Shown here in pieces: positions 1 through 9,880 of a stretch of DNA of 64,000 nt. Numbering within the stretch: the first letter of the stretch is position 1; every line of letters begins with the position of its first letter. Source of the DNA: Afifella pfennigii DSM 17143 (lineage in GTDB: Bacteria; Pseudomonadota; Alphaproteobacteria; Rhizobiales; Afifellaceae); NCBI RefSeq assembly GCF_000688515.1, contig NZ_JHZK01000004.1:62001-126000 (forward strand), in the 5' to 3' direction. A program made the translations under genes and the position numbers. The notes under the pieces are model-generated. The model made no database searches, was not told the DNA's origin, and was given only the letters and a program-made list of their open reading frames with translations.

Positions 1-1182
1 ATCGCCGATGTTCGCCAAAGGGGCGACAAGGCGCTCGCTGAGCTGACCTTGCGCTTCGACAAGATCGATCTGGCCAGCCGCGGCATGCGCATTACCCGCG
101 CCGAGATCGACAAGGCCGTCGCCGAATGCCCGCCCGACGTGCTGGCGGCGCTGGAGCTGGCGCGCGACCGGCTGAAGGCTGGCCAGGAGCGACTGATGCC
201 GGCCGATTCCAGTCAAACGGACGCGCTCGGCGTCACGCTCGGCACCCGTTGGCGGGCGGTCGATTCGGCCGGCCTTTACGTTCCCGGCGGCACCGCCGCC
301 TATCCGAGCAGCGTCATCATGAACGCCGTGCCGGCCAAGGTCGCCGGGGTGGAGCGGCTGGTGATGACGGTGCCGACGCCAGACGGGGTGTTCAACCCGC
401 TCGTCCTCGTCGCGGCGGAGATTTCCGGCGTCGACGAGATTTATCGGGTCGGCGGGGCGCAGGCCATCGCCGCGCTCGCCTACGGCACGGAGACGATCTC
501 ACCGGTGGCGATGATCTGCGGGCCGGGCAACGCCTATGTGGCGGCCGCCAAGCGCCGCGTCTTCGGCACGGTCGGCATCGACATGATCGCCGGACCCTCG
601 GAGATCCTCATCATCGCCGATAGGGAAAACGATCCTTCCTGGCTCGCCGCCGATCTCCTGTCGCAGGCCGAGCACGACGCCGTGGCGCAGTCGATCCTCA
701 TCACCGACGATGCGGCCTTCGGCGAGGACGTGGCGCGGGAGGTGGAGCGCCAGCTACGGCTCCTGCCTCGCCGGGAAATCGCCGCGGCGAGCTGGCGCGA
801 CTACGGCGCCGTCATCACCGTCGGCGACTTTGCCGAGGCGGCGCGCCTTGCCGACCGCATCGCCGCGGAGCATCTGCAAATCTGCGTTGCGGAGGCGGAG
901 GCGCTGGCGGGGAAAATCCGCCATGCCGGGGCCATCTTCATCGGCCGCCACACGCCGGAGGTCATCGGCGATTATGTCGGCGGCTCCAACCACGTCCTGC
1001 CGACGGCGCGTTCGGCGCGGTTCTCCTCAGGCCTGTCGGTGCTGGACTTCATGAAGCGCAGCTCCATCCTCGCCTGCTCGCCGGAGGCGCTCGCCGAGCT
1101 CGGGCCGGCGGCCGTGGCGCTGGCGCGCGCCGAGGGCCTGGAAGCGCATGCGCGCGCCATCGCCATCCGCATGAACCGGTGA
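1..1182 (+). CDS. hisD: Histidinol dehydrogenase, 5' end cut by window
   Basis: Catalyses the last two steps of histidine biosynthesis, the NAD-dependent oxidation of L-histidinol to L-histidine, in the cytosol. The frame is open from base 1, so the N-terminus lies outside the window. Visible family motifs are VPGGTAAYPSS, CGPGNAYVAAAK, GPSEILI, QAEHDAVAQS, EHLQI and YVGGSNHVLPT, which include the zinc- and substrate-binding Glu/His residues. About 393 residues are present of a usual 430. The UPF0262 gene follows after 9 bases, an arrangement common in Rhizobiales. The identification is secure. Confidence 0.97.
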   Translation: MADVRQRGDKALAELTLRFDKIDLASRGMRITRAEIDKAVAECPPDVLAALELARDRLKAGQERLMPADSSQTDALGVTLGTRWRAVDSAGLYVPGGTAAYPSSVIMNAVPAKVAGVERLVMTVPTPDGVFNPLVLVAAEISGVDEIYRVGGAQAIAALAYGTETISPVAMICGPGNAYVAAAKRRVFGTVGIDMIAGPSEILIIADRENDPSWLAADLLSQAEHDAVAQSILITDDAAFGEDVAREVERQLRLLPRREIAAASWRDYGAVITVGDFAEAARLADRIAAEHLQICVAEAEALAGKIRHAGAIFIGRHTPEVIGDYVGGSNHVLPTARSARFSSGLSVLDFMKRSSILACSPEALAELGPAAVALARAEGLEAHARAIAIRMNR

Positions 1183-1191
1183 GCCTGGCCC

Positions 1192-1671
1192 ATGGCGAAG
1201 GGCACGGGCACGGACCGGCTGATCGCTGTCGAGCTCGACGATTCCATCGGCCGCGGCCCGCCCGATATCGAGCATGAGCGGGCGGTCGCCATCTTCGACC
1301 TCATCGACGAGAATCGCTTTGCGCCCATCGGCGACACGGAAGGCCCCTACCGGCTCAACCTGGCCATCGCCGAGCGCCGCCTCGTCTTCGACGTGCGCCA
1401 GGAGGACGGAACGCCGGTGATGACGCATATCCTGTCGCTGACGCCCTTCCGCAAGATCGTCAAGGACTACTTCGTCATCTGCGAGAGCTACTACGAGGCC
1501 ATCAAGATGGGCTCGCCCTCGCGCATCGAAGCCATCGACATGGGAAGGCGCGGCGTGCACGACGAGGGCTCGCGTCTCCTGCAGGAGCGGCTGGCCGGCA
1601 AGATCGAGGTCGATTTCGACACGGCGCGGCGGCTCTTCACTCTCGTTTGCGTGCTACACTGGCGCGGATGA
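1192..1671 (+). CDS. UPF0262 family protein
   Basis: A 159-residue protein of the UPF0262 family, which is widespread in alphaproteobacteria and has no established function. It is recognised from its overall sequence, including [27 protein letters not shown] and the central [14 protein letters not shown] stretch, and from its usual position behind hisD. There is no signal peptide or membrane segment, so it is probably cytosolic. It starts 9 bases after hisD, and its stop overlaps the next gene in an ATGA junction, so the three genes are probably co-transcribed. Confidence 0.88.
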   Translation: MAKGTGTDRLIAVELDDSIGRGPPDIEHERAVAIFDLIDENRFAPIGDTEGPYRLNLAIAERRLVFDVRQEDGTPVMTHILSLTPFRKIVKDYFVICESYYEAIKMGSPSRIEAIDMGRRGVHDEGSRLLQERLAGKIEVDFDTARRLFTLVCVLHWRG

Positions 1672-2120
1672 GCCTCGGCGTGGCCGGCCGGCCGGCCTCG
1701 ATCCTGTTTCTGTGCGGGCGCAATTCCGTGCGCTCGCCGATGGCGGAGGCGCTGGCGCGCCAGGCGCTGGGGCCGAACGTCTATGTCGCCTCGGCCGGCA
1801 TCGCTCCCGGGCGGCGCGATCCTTTCGTCGACGCAGTGCTGGCGGAGGCGGGCCTCTCGCCCGCGGAGCGCGAGCCGCAAAGCCTTGAGGACCTTGAGGA
1901 TCTCAATTTCGATCTCGCCATCACGCTGTCGCCGGAGGCGCATCACCGGGCGCTGGAGCTGACGCGCACCACGGCGATTGAGGTGGAATACTGGCCAACG
2001 CCCGACCCGACGCTCGCGACCGGCAGCCGCGAGCAAATCCTCGGCGCATACCGCGCCCTGCGCGAGCGGCTGGCCCGGCAAATTCGCGCCCGCCTGGTGG
2101 AGGGGAGCAAGGCGCGCTAG
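1668..2120 (+). CDS. Low-molecular-weight phosphatase / ArsC-like protein
   Basis: A small protein of the low-Mr protein-tyrosine-phosphatase and arsenate-reductase superfamily. The N-terminal P-loop CGRNSVRS fits C-X5-R, and a PTPDPT segment near the C-terminus supplies the likely general-acid Asp. I chose the ATG at 1668, which overlaps the UPF0262 stop as ATGA; an upstream in-frame start at 1647 would add seven unlikely residues. In Rhizobiales a protein of this family sits between UPF0262 and infA. The physiological substrate is unknown. Phosphotyrosine phosphatase and arsenate reductase cannot be separated from sequence alone. Confidence 0.82.
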   Translation: MSLGVAGRPASILFLCGRNSVRSPMAEALARQALGPNVYVASAGIAPGRRDPFVDAVLAEAGLSPAEREPQSLEDLEDLNFDLAITLSPEAHHRALELTRTTAIEVEYWPTPDPTLATGSREQILGAYRALRERLARQIRARLVEGSKAR

Positions 2121-2258
2121 ATCGTCGATCGATGGAGCCGCCGGCGGGTGCCAACCGCCACGATCTCGCGCAAGAGCAGCCGCGCAGCGGAAACGGTTCA
2201 CACATCCTGAGGTTTGGGGTAGGTAAGCGCGCCGACCCGGCTGAACACAAGGTGATCA

Positions 2259-2477
2259 ATGGCCAAAGAAGAGGTATTGGAGTTTCCCGGCGTGGTGACC
2301 GAGCTTCTGCCGAACGCGACATTTCGCGTCAGGCTGGAGAACGATCACGAGATTATCGCGCATACGGCGGGACGTATGCGCAAGAATCGCATTCGCGTGC
2401 TCGCCGGCGACAAGGTTCTCGTGGAGATGACGCCTTACGACCTGACCAAGGGGCGCATCACCTACCGCTACAAATAG
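2259..2477 (+). CDS. infA: Translation initiation factor IF-1
   Basis: IF-1 is a single S1/OB-fold protein that binds the ribosomal A site during initiation. The 72 residues match the family length, with typical segments at [38 protein letters not shown] and a terminal GRITYRYK. A good ribosome-binding site (AAGGTG) lies before the ATG. It sits between the phosphatase gene and maf, as in many Rhizobiales. Confidence 0.98.
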   Translation: MAKEEVLEFPGVVTELLPNATFRVRLENDHEIIAHTAGRMRKNRIRVLAGDKVLVEMTPYDLTKGRITYRYK

Positions 2478-2516
2478 TGATCGGCCTTTCGGCCTGACGA
2501 GGGGCCCTTCAAGGCC

Positions 2517-3152
2517 ATGAACCGCCACAAGCATCCGCCAGCCCCGCTGGTCCTCGCTTCCAGCTCGCCGCGCCGCCTGCAGCTTCTGGAGCAGATCGGC
2601 ATCTATCCGGACAGGCTCCTGCCCGCCGGCATCGAGGAAACGCCGGAGCGCAAGGAATTGCCGCGCTCCATGGCGCGGCGTCTGGCACGCACCAAGGCGG
2701 AAGTGGCCATGCGCGCCGCCCAGCGCGACCCGGCGCTGGAAGGGGCCTATGTGCTCGCCGCCGACACGGCGGTGGCGGTCGGCCGGCGCATCCTGCCCAA
2801 GCCGGAGGTGACGGAGGAGGCGGCGGCCTGCCTGAGGCTTCTCTCCGGGCGCGCCCACCGTGTCTATACCGCCATCTGCCTGATGACGCCGAAAGGCGCG
2901 GCGCGGCAGAAGCTGGTGGAGACGCGCGTGCGCTTCAAGCGGCTGTCGCGCGAGGAAATCGACACCTATCTGGCTTCCGGCGAATGGCAGGGAAAGGCCG
3001 GGGGCTACGCCATCCAGGGAAGGGCCGGCGCCTTCGTGGTCAAGCTCGTCGGCTCCTATTCCAACGTTGTCGGCCTACCGCTGTTTGAAACCATGTCGCT
3101 GCTTTCGGGTGAGCATTTCGCCGTCTACGAGAAATGGCTGGAGCCGGCATGA
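2517..3152 (+). CDS. maf: Maf-like nucleoside triphosphate pyrophosphatase
   Basis: A 211-residue Maf/YhdE-family protein. Members hydrolyse non-canonical or methylated nucleoside triphosphates to monophosphates, and many affect septum formation. The signature [16 protein letters not shown] is at the N-terminus (about residues 12-27), followed by AADTAVAV with the catalytic Asp and by [10 protein letters not shown]. The C-terminus has [10 protein letters not shown] and SNVVGLPL, also standard for the family. It ends in an ATGA overlap with yacG. Substrate preference (dTTP/UTP or m7GTP) cannot be set from what is visible. Confidence 0.94.
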   Translation: MNRHKHPPAPLVLASSSPRRLQLLEQIGIYPDRLLPAGIEETPERKELPRSMARRLARTKAEVAMRAAQRDPALEGAYVLAADTAVAVGRRILPKPEVTEEAAACLRLLSGRAHRVYTAICLMTPKGAARQKLVETRVRFKRLSREEIDTYLASGEWQGKAGGYAIQGRAGAFVVKLVGSYSNVVGLPLFETMSLLSGEHFAVYEKWLEPA

Positions 3153-3343
3153 GCGCCAAGCCGCGCCGCCATGGCGCCAGCGGCGAGCGCTGCCCCATCT
3201 GCGGCAAGCCGGCGAGCGCTGAGGAGCGGCCCTTCTGCTCGCGCCGCTGCCGCGAGGTCGACCTCAACCGCTGGCTCGGCGGCGCCTACGCCATCCCCGG
3301 CGAGAAGGTGCGCGAGATCGGCGGCGAAGAAGACGAGGCCTAG
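3149..3343 (+). CDS. yacG: DNA gyrase inhibitor YacG (zinc protein)
   Basis: A 64-residue YacG-type protein. In E. coli, YacG binds GyrB and blocks gyrase activity, and it holds one zinc ion with four cysteines. Here the ligands are in CPICGKP and, after 11-12 residues, [12 protein letters not shown], followed by the typical [11 protein letters not shown] chose the ATG at 3149, which overlaps the maf stop (ATGA), over an upstream GTG that adds five residues. The maf-yacG pairing is common in alphaproteobacteria. Confidence 0.9.
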   Translation: MSAKPRRHGASGERCPICGKPASAEERPFCSRRCREVDLNRWLGGAYAIPGEKVREIGGEEDEA

Positions 3344-3474
3344 CCGGCTTGCGCCCGCCCTTGGCGCGGCACCGTCGCGGCAAGGTTACCACCAGTGCAA
3401 GAGCGGCTGGACAGGGCCGGCCGGCTCTCCTATAACCCGCTCGCTCCGGAGCCGAACGGCCCTTCCGGCGCAAT

Positions 3475-3550
<76 letters not shown>

Positions 3551-4308
3551 TCCCTCCCGCATATAGCCGAACATAGAGCCTCCAAAAGCCCGGATTTCTG
3601 CTGGTTTTGGGCACGTGTCGTGCACACCGCGGAACATGCCAGACCCGTGCAACGCAGCTATCTGCGGGTAGCGATTCGGCGTTACCCACATGAAGCGGGA
3701 GGCCGCTACCCACGTGGCTCCTTCCGGTTTTGCGCGATATGAAGTTGACGAAGCCATAACCTCTGGATGGCTTCAGTCTCGTAGATTTCGATTTTTCTCA
3801 GAACTTTAAAAATTACGCCTCAATCAATCTAAGATGATTGTGCCGAAATATCATTTTTATATAAACTTGCATTTTCCATCTATATTGCCTTTGACGCGCA
3901 GGCCAACCGCAACCTTTGCGAGGTTTTCTCGACGGCCACAAGCAGACCAGCTGCGGAATCTGAGGAGATCGTTCATCCAAGACGATGGCCAGTGCGTGGC
4001 CGTTACAAGACGAAGCATTTGGGGCCCCAAGGATGGACAGCCCACAGGAATGAGCGAACGAGGCCGCTCTCAGAGCCGATGATGCGCCACTTTGCCAGAC
4101 GCCCCGCAGCAAGGCCGGCGCGGCCTCCGCCGAGACACGCCCGCGCCCCGGGCCGAGCTTCCGTTTGAGAGCGCCCGTCGCATGGCAGGCACTTCAGGGG
4201 AAAGTTTCGCGCGGCGCTTGGAGCGAGGCGAACACCCCGCCACGACGGCGGCGACAGGCCGGGCGGCTTGGCGCAAAATGAATAGCCGGCCGCGGCCCGA
4301 CATGCTTC
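3551..4308. other. Gene-poor region 3' of tRNA-Phe with an AT-rich patch
   Basis: No convincing gene is visible in these 758 bases. Roughly 3735-3900 is clearly AT-richer than the surrounding DNA and contains runs such as CTTTAAAAATTA and TTTTTATATAAAC. A near-repeat (TTACCCACATG at about 3680, CTACCCACGTGG at about 3706) lies just before it. The antisense frame over the tRNA reads as a peptide but is only a tRNA shadow. I could not find an integrase fragment or a copy of the tRNA 3' end. The region may be a decayed insertion or an old rearrangement point. Confidence 0.5.
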
Positions 4309-5202
4309 TTGGCTTCTTCCCGTCACCTGGCCGACGTCAAGCCGATGAAGCTGTTTGCCCATGCCCCGGCCGCCGCCGCGACGGTGCGGCTTCTCCAGGA
4401 GGCCCTTCCTCCCTGGTGGCACGGCGGCAATCATCGCGGCGCGGCGATGCCGACCTATCCGGCTGCGCATTGGGCGCACGCAGCCCTTGGGGCCGCCGCT
4501 TCTGCCCGAGATCCGGCCATGGCGAACCCGACGCTCTCCGGCATGCCGCGATCTGCGGCGAATGCGGCAATCCAGGCATTGCCGCCGAAAATGGTGGCGC
4601 ATCGCCAAGGCGGCCGGAGGGCGCCCCTGGGCATTCCAGCGGTTGGCCTTGCCATCGGAAACCTTGCCAGGAATGCCCTTGCCGAAGACGGCGCAAGAAG
4701 CTTCCCCAAGCCGCATAACGGCTGGATCAGGACGGCTTTCGAGCCGGAGATGCACGACGATCTGCCAGGCAAGGCGGCAAGCGCCTGGCCCTGGCGCGAG
4801 GCGTTGCGCGAGGCGGTCAGCATCTGCCACATCGGCGCTGTCGACGCCGCCGACCGGCCGCTGCAAGGCGCGCATGTTTATCGAATACGCTTCCAGCCAG
4901 TGCCGCCTGCCGCCGCCTTCTGGTCGATGACGCTCTACGAGCACGACACACAGCTTCACCCCGAGACGCCGCGCGGCCGCCACGCCATCGACAAGCATAG
5001 CAAGGCCCTCATCTACGAGGACGAGGAGCAGAGACGCCTCGTCGTCATCATCTCGCATCAACAGCCGAGAGGCGAGATGGCGCGCGCCAATTGGATGCCA
5101 GCGCCACAAGGCCCGTTCTACCTGATCTTGCGCCAATACAACTCAAAATCATCAGTTCTCACGCGGCAATGGCATCCTCCCGCCATTGAGAAACTGACGT
5201 AA
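4309..5202 (+). pseudogene. Remnant with C-terminal DUF1214 domain
   Basis: The last 110-130 residues resemble the DUF1214 half of DUF1254/DUF1214 proteins: PLQGAHVYRIRF, AAFWSMTLYEHD, ANWMPAPQGPFYLILR and WHPPAIEKL in the usual order. The first 150 residues are low-complexity, Ala/Pro/Arg-rich and match nothing I recognise, and the DUF1254 half is not visible. The expected Asn/Arg-rich loop between the two conserved blocks is also altered. I read it as the 3' part of a decayed gene. A divergent intact gene cannot be excluded because the frame is open for 297 codons. The AT-rich patch behind tRNA-Phe lies just upstream. Confidence 0.5.
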
Positions 5203-5297
5203 GGCCCGTCATGGACAAGAAACATCCTATGCCAGCCGAAGCGACAACTCTATGCTAGCGTAACACCCATGAGTGCAGGAAAGAGTGGCTGAGCACG

Positions 5298-7856
5298 ATG
5301 GCAGCAGACAAGCTTTCGATCACTCGCCTATGCGCGAGCGCGTGCGCCGGCATTCTCATCGGCATCGCCGTGTTGCTGGTCCAGCCCGCCGCGGCGCAGG
5401 GCACGGCGGAGAGCTCGAAGGTCGCAGAGACGACGGCCGACGAGCTTGCGCCCCTCAACGTCGGTGAGCGGGAAGCCCTCGTTGGCAAGCTCACCGACGA
5501 GCAGGCCCGTGGCCTGCTGCTTTACTATCTGCAACAGAGCGCTCCGGCCGCTGAGAGCGCCGCCGGCAACACCACGGCACTCAGCTCCATCGCGGCGCTT
5601 CGCGCCAACGGCACGGCTCTGCGCGAGAACCTCGTCACCGTACTGGCACGGGCGGACGACCTCTTCGGTGAATACGGCCGGGTGATGCAGGAAAAGCTCG
5701 GCATCACCATTGGCGGCGGCGGCATCGCGATGGTGATCGCCTATATCCTCGGCCTGTCGCTCGCCGGCGCCGCCGCGGAGTATCTCTACCGCATGCTCAC
5801 CCGCGGCATGATCGCGCGCTACGAAGCGGCGCCCGCGGAAACCGTGAAGGAAAAGCTGAAGCGTGCGCTCGGCCAGCTCGGCCACTCACTTGGGGCCATC
5901 GCGGTTTTCGCGGGCGGCTTTGCCGCCGCCTTCCTGTCGATCTGGAGCGGCCATGTGGAGCGCCGCGATCTCGTCATCGTGGTGCTTCTGGCGATCCTCA
6001 TGACCCGCGTCGCGGTGGCGCTCACCCGTTTCATCTTCCTGCCGGACCATCCCCGCTGGCGCATCATGCCGGTCGACGACGAGGCGGCGGCGCATTTCGT
6101 GCGCGGCACGCGACGGGTGGCGGTGATCGGCTCCCTGCTTCTGCTCTTCGGCGCGCTCGGGCGCCTCTGGGGGGTGGACCACGACACCTGGCGCTTCGGC
6201 GCCTTAGTGTCGGCCCTCATCTTCACCTCCGCCAGCTTCGTCTTCCTGTGGCGCTACCGCCGCCATCTGTTGCGCGCCGTCGACGTGGCGATGGGCTCCG
6301 TCACGATGCCGCGCTGGGCCGGCGGCGCGGCGAGCTGGAGCTGGTACGCGCTCGCCCTCGCCTATGTCGCCACCGCCTTTCTCATCGGCGTCTACAACCT
6401 GCTTCTCGGCTTCGACTACGATCCGCTGGACGCGGTGTTCGGCTTCATCATCCTGTTCGTGCTCAATCCCTATGTGACGGCGGTGGCAAGCGGTATTCTC
6501 GCCCCCGACATGCCCGTGGAGGTGAGAAAAAGACAGGCCGTCTACGTCACCGATCCCGATGACGGCGAGCGGATCAGGACGAAGCTGAAGCCCGTGCCAG
6601 CGGATGCCGGGGGACCAGCCGGTGCCGTGGGGACAGGAGATTCCTGGGGGCCGGCAGTCCCCGAGGCGCCCGTCGCGGCGCAGCTGGTCGCCGCGTCCGA
6701 AACACCGCCGACACCAAGCCAGGTGCAGGACGAAGCCGCCGTGACGGCGGTGTCAGACCAAGCTCCATCGGACCTGATGCACGAGCGGCACGTGCGCAAG
6801 CGGGTCATCTCCATGGCCGTGCTGGTCGTTTCCCTCTTCGCCTTCGCGCTGGTGATCGGCATCGACATCTACTCCAAGGCCCAGGACTATCCGCTCGCCC
6901 AGTTCGCCTTGCGCGTCCTCCTCAATGTCGGCCTCGTCGCGCTGCTCGGCTATGTCGCCTGGACACTCGTCGCCTCCTGGATCGACCGCAAGCTGGCCGA
7001 AGAGAAAGGCAAGCGGCCGCAGCAAGGCGAAGCCGAGGAGGGACCCGGAGGGGCCGCGGGCTCGCGGCTGCAGACCATCCTTCCAATCGTCCGCCGCTTC
7101 GTGCAGATCTCCATCGCCGTCATGGCGGTGATGATCGTGCTTTCCTCCATGGGCGTGAATATCGGCCCGCTGATCGCCGGCGCCGGCGTTATCGGCCTGG
7201 CCGTCGGCTTCGGCGCGCAGACCCTGGTGAAGGATCTTATCTCAGGCCTTTTCTTCCTGATGGACGACGCCTTCCGGATGGGAGAGTACGTCGAGGTCGG
7301 CGGGATCGGCGGCACCGTGGAGAGGTTCAACGCCCGCTCGCTGGTGCTGCGCCACTATCTCGGCCCGGTCTACACCATCCCCTATGGCGCTATCGGCCAG
7401 GTCACCAACTACAGCCGCGACTGGGTGATCATGAAGCTGCGCTTCCGCGTGCCCTTCGACACCGACATCGACCTCGTGCGCAAGATCTTCAAGAGGATCG
7501 GCGCGGAGATGCTGGAAGACCCGGAGATCGGTCCCTGTTTCCTGCAGCCGTTCAAGTCGCAAGGCGTCACCAAGATGGACGATTCCGGCTTCATCGTCTC
7601 CGGCAAGTTCATGGCCAAGCCGAACCAGCAATGGGGCGTGCGCAAGGTCCTCTACCAGAAGATCCAGCAGGCTTTCGCGGAGAACGGCATCAAATTCGCG
7701 CCCAAGCGCGTCATCGTCGACACGCCAACCGCGGGCGCGGCGGAGGAGGACCACGAACGCGGCGAGGCCGGCAGCGCCGCACCGAGCATGCGCGCACGAG
7801 CGGCCGCGGCCACGGCCGTTCTCGCTACCGAGGAAGCCCAAGGCGCAAAATCGTGA
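5298..7856 (+). CDS. Large MscS-family mechanosensitive channel
   Basis: An 852-residue member of the MscS superfamily, inner-membrane channels that open on hypo-osmotic stress. A signal peptide (about residues 1-34, ending PAAAQG) is followed by a periplasmic stretch, then many membrane helices. A Pro/Ala-rich cytosolic insert spans about residues 420-490. The conserved MscS core is near the C-terminus: pore helix IAGAGVIGLAVGFGAQTLVKD, then FRMGEYVEVGGIGGTVE and YTIPYGAIGQVTNYSRDW. The length is like the large E. coli paralogues YbiO and MscK rather than MscS. It appears to be monocistronic, and a convergent hairpin lies behind it. Confidence 0.92.
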   Translation: MAADKLSITRLCASACAGILIGIAVLLVQPAAAQGTAESSKVAETTADELAPLNVGEREALVGKLTDEQARGLLLYYLQQSAPAAESAAGNTTALSSIAALRANGTALRENLVTVLARADDLFGEYGRVMQEKLGITIGGGGIAMVIAYILGLSLAGAAAEYLYRMLTRGMIARYEAAPAETVKEKLKRALGQLGHSLGAIAVFAGGFAAAFLSIWSGHVERRDLVIVVLLAILMTRVAVALTRFIFLPDHPRWRIMPVDDEAAAHFVRGTRRVAVIGSLLLLFGALGRLWGVDHDTWRFGALVSALIFTSASFVFLWRYRRHLLRAVDVAMGSVTMPRWAGGAASWSWYALALAYVATAFLIGVYNLLLGFDYDPLDAVFGFIILFVLNPYVTAVASGILAPDMPVEVRKRQAVYVTDPDDGERIRTKLKPVPADAGGPAGAVGTGDSWGPAVPEAPVAAQLVAASETPPTPSQVQDEAAVTAVSDQAPSDLMHERHVRKRVISMAVLVVSLFAFALVIGIDIYSKAQDYPLAQFALRVLLNVGLVALLGYVAWTLVASWIDRKLAEEKGKRPQQGEAEEGPGGAAGSRLQTILPIVRRFVQISIAVMAVMIVLSSMGVNIGPLIAGAGVIGLAVGFGAQTLVKDLISGLFFLMDDAFRMGEYVEVGGIGGTVERFNARSLVLRHYLGPVYTIPYGAIGQVTNYSRDWVIMKLRFRVPFDTDIDLVRKIFKRIGAEMLEDPEIGPCFLQPFKSQGVTKMDDSGFIVSGKFMAKPNQQWGVRKVLYQKIQQAFAENGIKFAPKRVIVDTPTAGAAEEDHERGEAGSAAPSMRARAAAATAVLATEEAQGAKS

Positions 7857-7868
7857 GCGGAGCGGGCG

Positions 7869-7885
7869 GAGGGCGGAACGCCCTC
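7869..7885. terminator. GC hairpin between convergent mscS-like and SDR genes
   Basis: Seven-base perfect stem GAGGGCG/CGCCCTC with a GAA loop, 13 bases after the channel-gene stop. A second inverted repeat, GCCGCC-AG-GGCGGC, lies at 7916-7929. There is no T-tract, so termination is inferred from position between convergent genes. Confidence 0.45.
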
Positions 7886-7961
7886 GCCTTCCCGCGTGCG
7901 CGGCAAGCGGCGCCGGCCGCCAGGGCGGCGGCCCGCGCCAATGCTTGCTGCGGCGAAAGCT

Positions 7962-8714
7962 CTAAATGCTCCAGCCGCCGTCGACCATTGAGACGGTGCC
8001 GGTGGTGAAACCGGATTCGTCGGAGGCCAGATGCAGCGCCAGGCTGGCGATCTCCTCCGGCCGACCGAGCCGCCCCATGGGCTGGCGCGCCTTGAAGGCC
8101 TCCATGGCGGCATCGAAGTCGCCGCTCGCCCGCAGCCGTTCATGCAGCGAGGGCGTGTCGACCGTGCCCGGGCAGATGGCATTGCAGCGTACGCCCTTGC
8201 CGACGAAATCGGCGGCGATCGATTTGGTCAGGCCGATCACCGCCGCCTTGCTGGTGCCGTAGGCGAAGCGGTTCGGCGCGCCCTTCACCGAGGAGACGAC
8301 GGAGGCGACGTTGACGATGCTGCCGGCCTGGCGATCCAGCATGCCGGGCAGGAAGGCCCGGCAGGTCTCGTACATGGAGGTGGCGTTGACGAGAAGCGAG
8401 GTATCCCAGTCCTGACGCGAGCAATCGAGGATGGTGCCGTTCGCCACCCAGCCCGCGACATTGAGAAGAATGTCGACCTCGCCGGCCTCCTTGGCGGCGC
8501 GGCGGATATCCGCCGCGTCGGTCACGTCGAGGCGCCGGGCACGGACGGCGCCGTGCGTGTCGGCGAGATCGGCGATGGCCGCCTCGTCGATATCGCTCGC
8601 CACGACGGAGGCGCCTTCGCGCAGAAAGGCCTCCACGCAGGCGCGGCCGATGCCCGCGCCTGCCGCCGTGACGAAGGCCGTCTTGCCTGCAAGCCTTGCC
8701 ATCGCCGGTCTCAC
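7962..8714 (-). CDS. SDR-family NAD(P)-dependent dehydrogenase
   Basis: A classical short-chain dehydrogenase of 246-250 residues. It has the cofactor motif TAAGAGIGRA near the N-terminus, an Asp after strand 2 (VVASDID) that favours NAD, an NVAG block, catalytic Ser in NVASVVS and YGTSK. It looks closest to the BDH2/DHRS6-like and 2-keto-3-deoxy-sugar-acid dehydrogenase branch, but the substrate is not determinable. The GTG at 8714 overlaps the preceding gene's stop as GTGA; an ATG at 8702 is an equally possible start. It is the last gene of the leftward unit that begins with the ABC transporter. Confidence 0.85.
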   Translation of the reverse strand: MRPAMARLAGKTAFVTAAGAGIGRACVEAFLREGASVVASDIDEAAIADLADTHGAVRARRLDVTDAADIRRAAKEAGEVDILLNVAGWVANGTILDCSRQDWDTSLLVNATSMYETCRAFLPGMLDRQAGSIVNVASVVSSVKGAPNRFAYGTSKAAVIGLTKSIAADFVGKGVRCNAICPGTVDTPSLHERLRASGDFDAAMEAFKARQPMGRLGRPEEIASLALHLASDESGFTTGTVSMVDGGWSI

Positions 8715-9388
8715 AAGATGCCGTGACGGGTGAAGATGTCGCGCAGGGTGTGCCCCGCGGCCAGCTCCTCGCGTACCGTCGTCTCCCGGCGAACCTTGGT
8801 GAGGGCAGCGCCGACGACCTCCAGGATCTTGTCCTTCGGCACGAAGACGATGCCGTCCTCGTCGGCGTAGACGAGGTCGCCGCTATTGATCGGAACGCCG
8901 GCGATCTCGCCCGGCACGTCGTAGAGGACCAGCTTGCCGCGGTATTTGGTGTCGACCGGGTTGCTGCCGGCGCTGACCACCGGGAAGCCCATCTTGCGGA
9001 TCATGTTGACGTCGCGGATGGAGCCGTCGGTGAGGCAGCCGCCCGCCTTGAGCACCTGCGCCCGGGTCGACAGAAGCTCGCCCCAGGGCGCGACGCGGGT
9101 GATGCCGTGGCAGGCGAGGACGGGCACCTCGTCGGGCTTCAGGCTGTCGACGAGATCGATCTCCTCGCCATAGACGTCGAGCTCCTTGTTGTCGTGGTAG
9201 ACCGGCATGTAAATGCCGACCCTGGCGATACCACAAAGGGGCTTCGTCGGATCGATGAGGCGCAGGCCGCAGCGCGGCGACTGATTGTGCAGCCCGTGGG
9301 TGTCGAGCGTGTCGCACAGCACCGCCGCATAGAGTTCGTTGCGGCACAGCGCGATGGCTTCCTCGATCGTCGTCGGCAGTTCGCTCAT
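8711..9388 (-). CDS. RraA-like / HMG aldolase family protein
   Basis: A 225-residue protein of the RraA-like superfamily, often mislabelled dimethylmenaquinone methyltransferase. Catabolic members are metal-dependent aldolases or decarboxylases of 4-hydroxy-4-methyl-2-oxoglutarate or oxaloacetate type. Motifs include ELYAAVLCDTLDTHG at the start, the central LACHGITRVAPWGEL, then GGCLTDGSIRD (Gly/Arg/Asp active-site region) and GDLVYADEDGIVFVP. I chose the ATG at 9388 because AAGGACG lies before it; the open frame runs 79 codons further but is Arg-rich shadow of the RidA gene. Its position between RidA and an SDR suggests a catabolic lyase, not RNase E control. Confidence 0.85.
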   Translation of the reverse strand: MSELPTTIEEAIALCRNELYAAVLCDTLDTHGLHNQSPRCGLRLIDPTKPLCGIARVGIYMPVYHDNKELDVYGEEIDLVDSLKPDEVPVLACHGITRVAPWGELLSTRAQVLKAGGCLTDGSIRDVNMIRKMGFPVVSAGSNPVDTKYRGKLVLYDVPGEIAGVPINSGDLVYADEDGIVFVPKDKILEVVGAALTKVRRETTVREELAAGHTLRDIFTRHGIL

Positions 9389-9429
9389 GGTTTCACGTCC
9401 TTCAAAAAGAATTGCGGGCTCGGCCCGCG

Positions 9430-9810
9430 TCACGCAGCTTTGGGGGCGTAGGCGACGACCTCGATCTCGATCTTGCCGTCGACGACGAGGGGCGAAACCA
9501 CGGTGGAGCGCGCCGGCGGCGCCTTGCCGAAATGCTTGGCATAGACCTTGTTGAAGGCGCCGAAATCGCGCGCGTCGTCCAGCCAGACGGTGGTCTTGAC
9601 GACGTCGTCGAGCGTCAGGCCGCACTGTTCCAGAACGGCGATGATCCGCTGGATGGTCAGCTCCGTCTGCGCGGCGATGTTGCCGGAGATGATCGTGCCG
9701 GTCTCGTCGAGCGCCGCCTGGCCGGAAAGAAAGACGAAGTCGCCGGCGCGTACGGCCGGGGCGAGCGGTAGGGGCGTGTTCGGATCGACGCCGATGCGTT
9801 CTATCATCAT
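9430..9810 (-). CDS. RidA family enamine/imine deaminase
   Basis: A 126-residue Rid (YER057c/UK114) protein. RidA members hydrolyse reactive 2-aminoacrylate-type enamines formed by PLP enzymes. Visible are the N-terminal DPNTPLPLAPAVRAGDFVFLSGQ, the middle VLEQCGLTLDDVVKTTVWL and PPARSTV, which supplies the key Arg, followed by IEIEVVAYAP. It lies between the ABC substrate-binding protein and the RraA-like gene in the same orientation. A pathway-specific role in removing an imine or enamine intermediate is inferred from this position. Confidence 0.9.
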   Translation of the reverse strand: MMIERIGVDPNTPLPLAPAVRAGDFVFLSGQAALDETGTIISGNIAAQTELTIQRIIAVLEQCGLTLDDVVKTTVWLDDARDFGAFNKVYAKHFGKAPPARSTVVSPLVVDGKIEIEVVAYAPKAA

Positions 9811-9833
9811 GTCCTCTTCTTGAAGAAAGCGGC

Positions 9834-9865
9834 CCCGCTCCGCCGCAAGCCTGCGGCGAGGCGGG
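9834..9865. terminator. GC hairpin between SBP and ridA genes
   Basis: Inverted repeat with arms from CCCGC...GCCGCA to TGCGGC...GCGGG around a short AGCC loop and two internal mismatches. It lies just after the substrate-binding-protein stop on the minus strand. No U-tract follows. It may stabilise the upstream message or partly terminate transcription. Confidence 0.4.
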
Positions 9866-9880
9866 ACCAGTCGGGGGGAG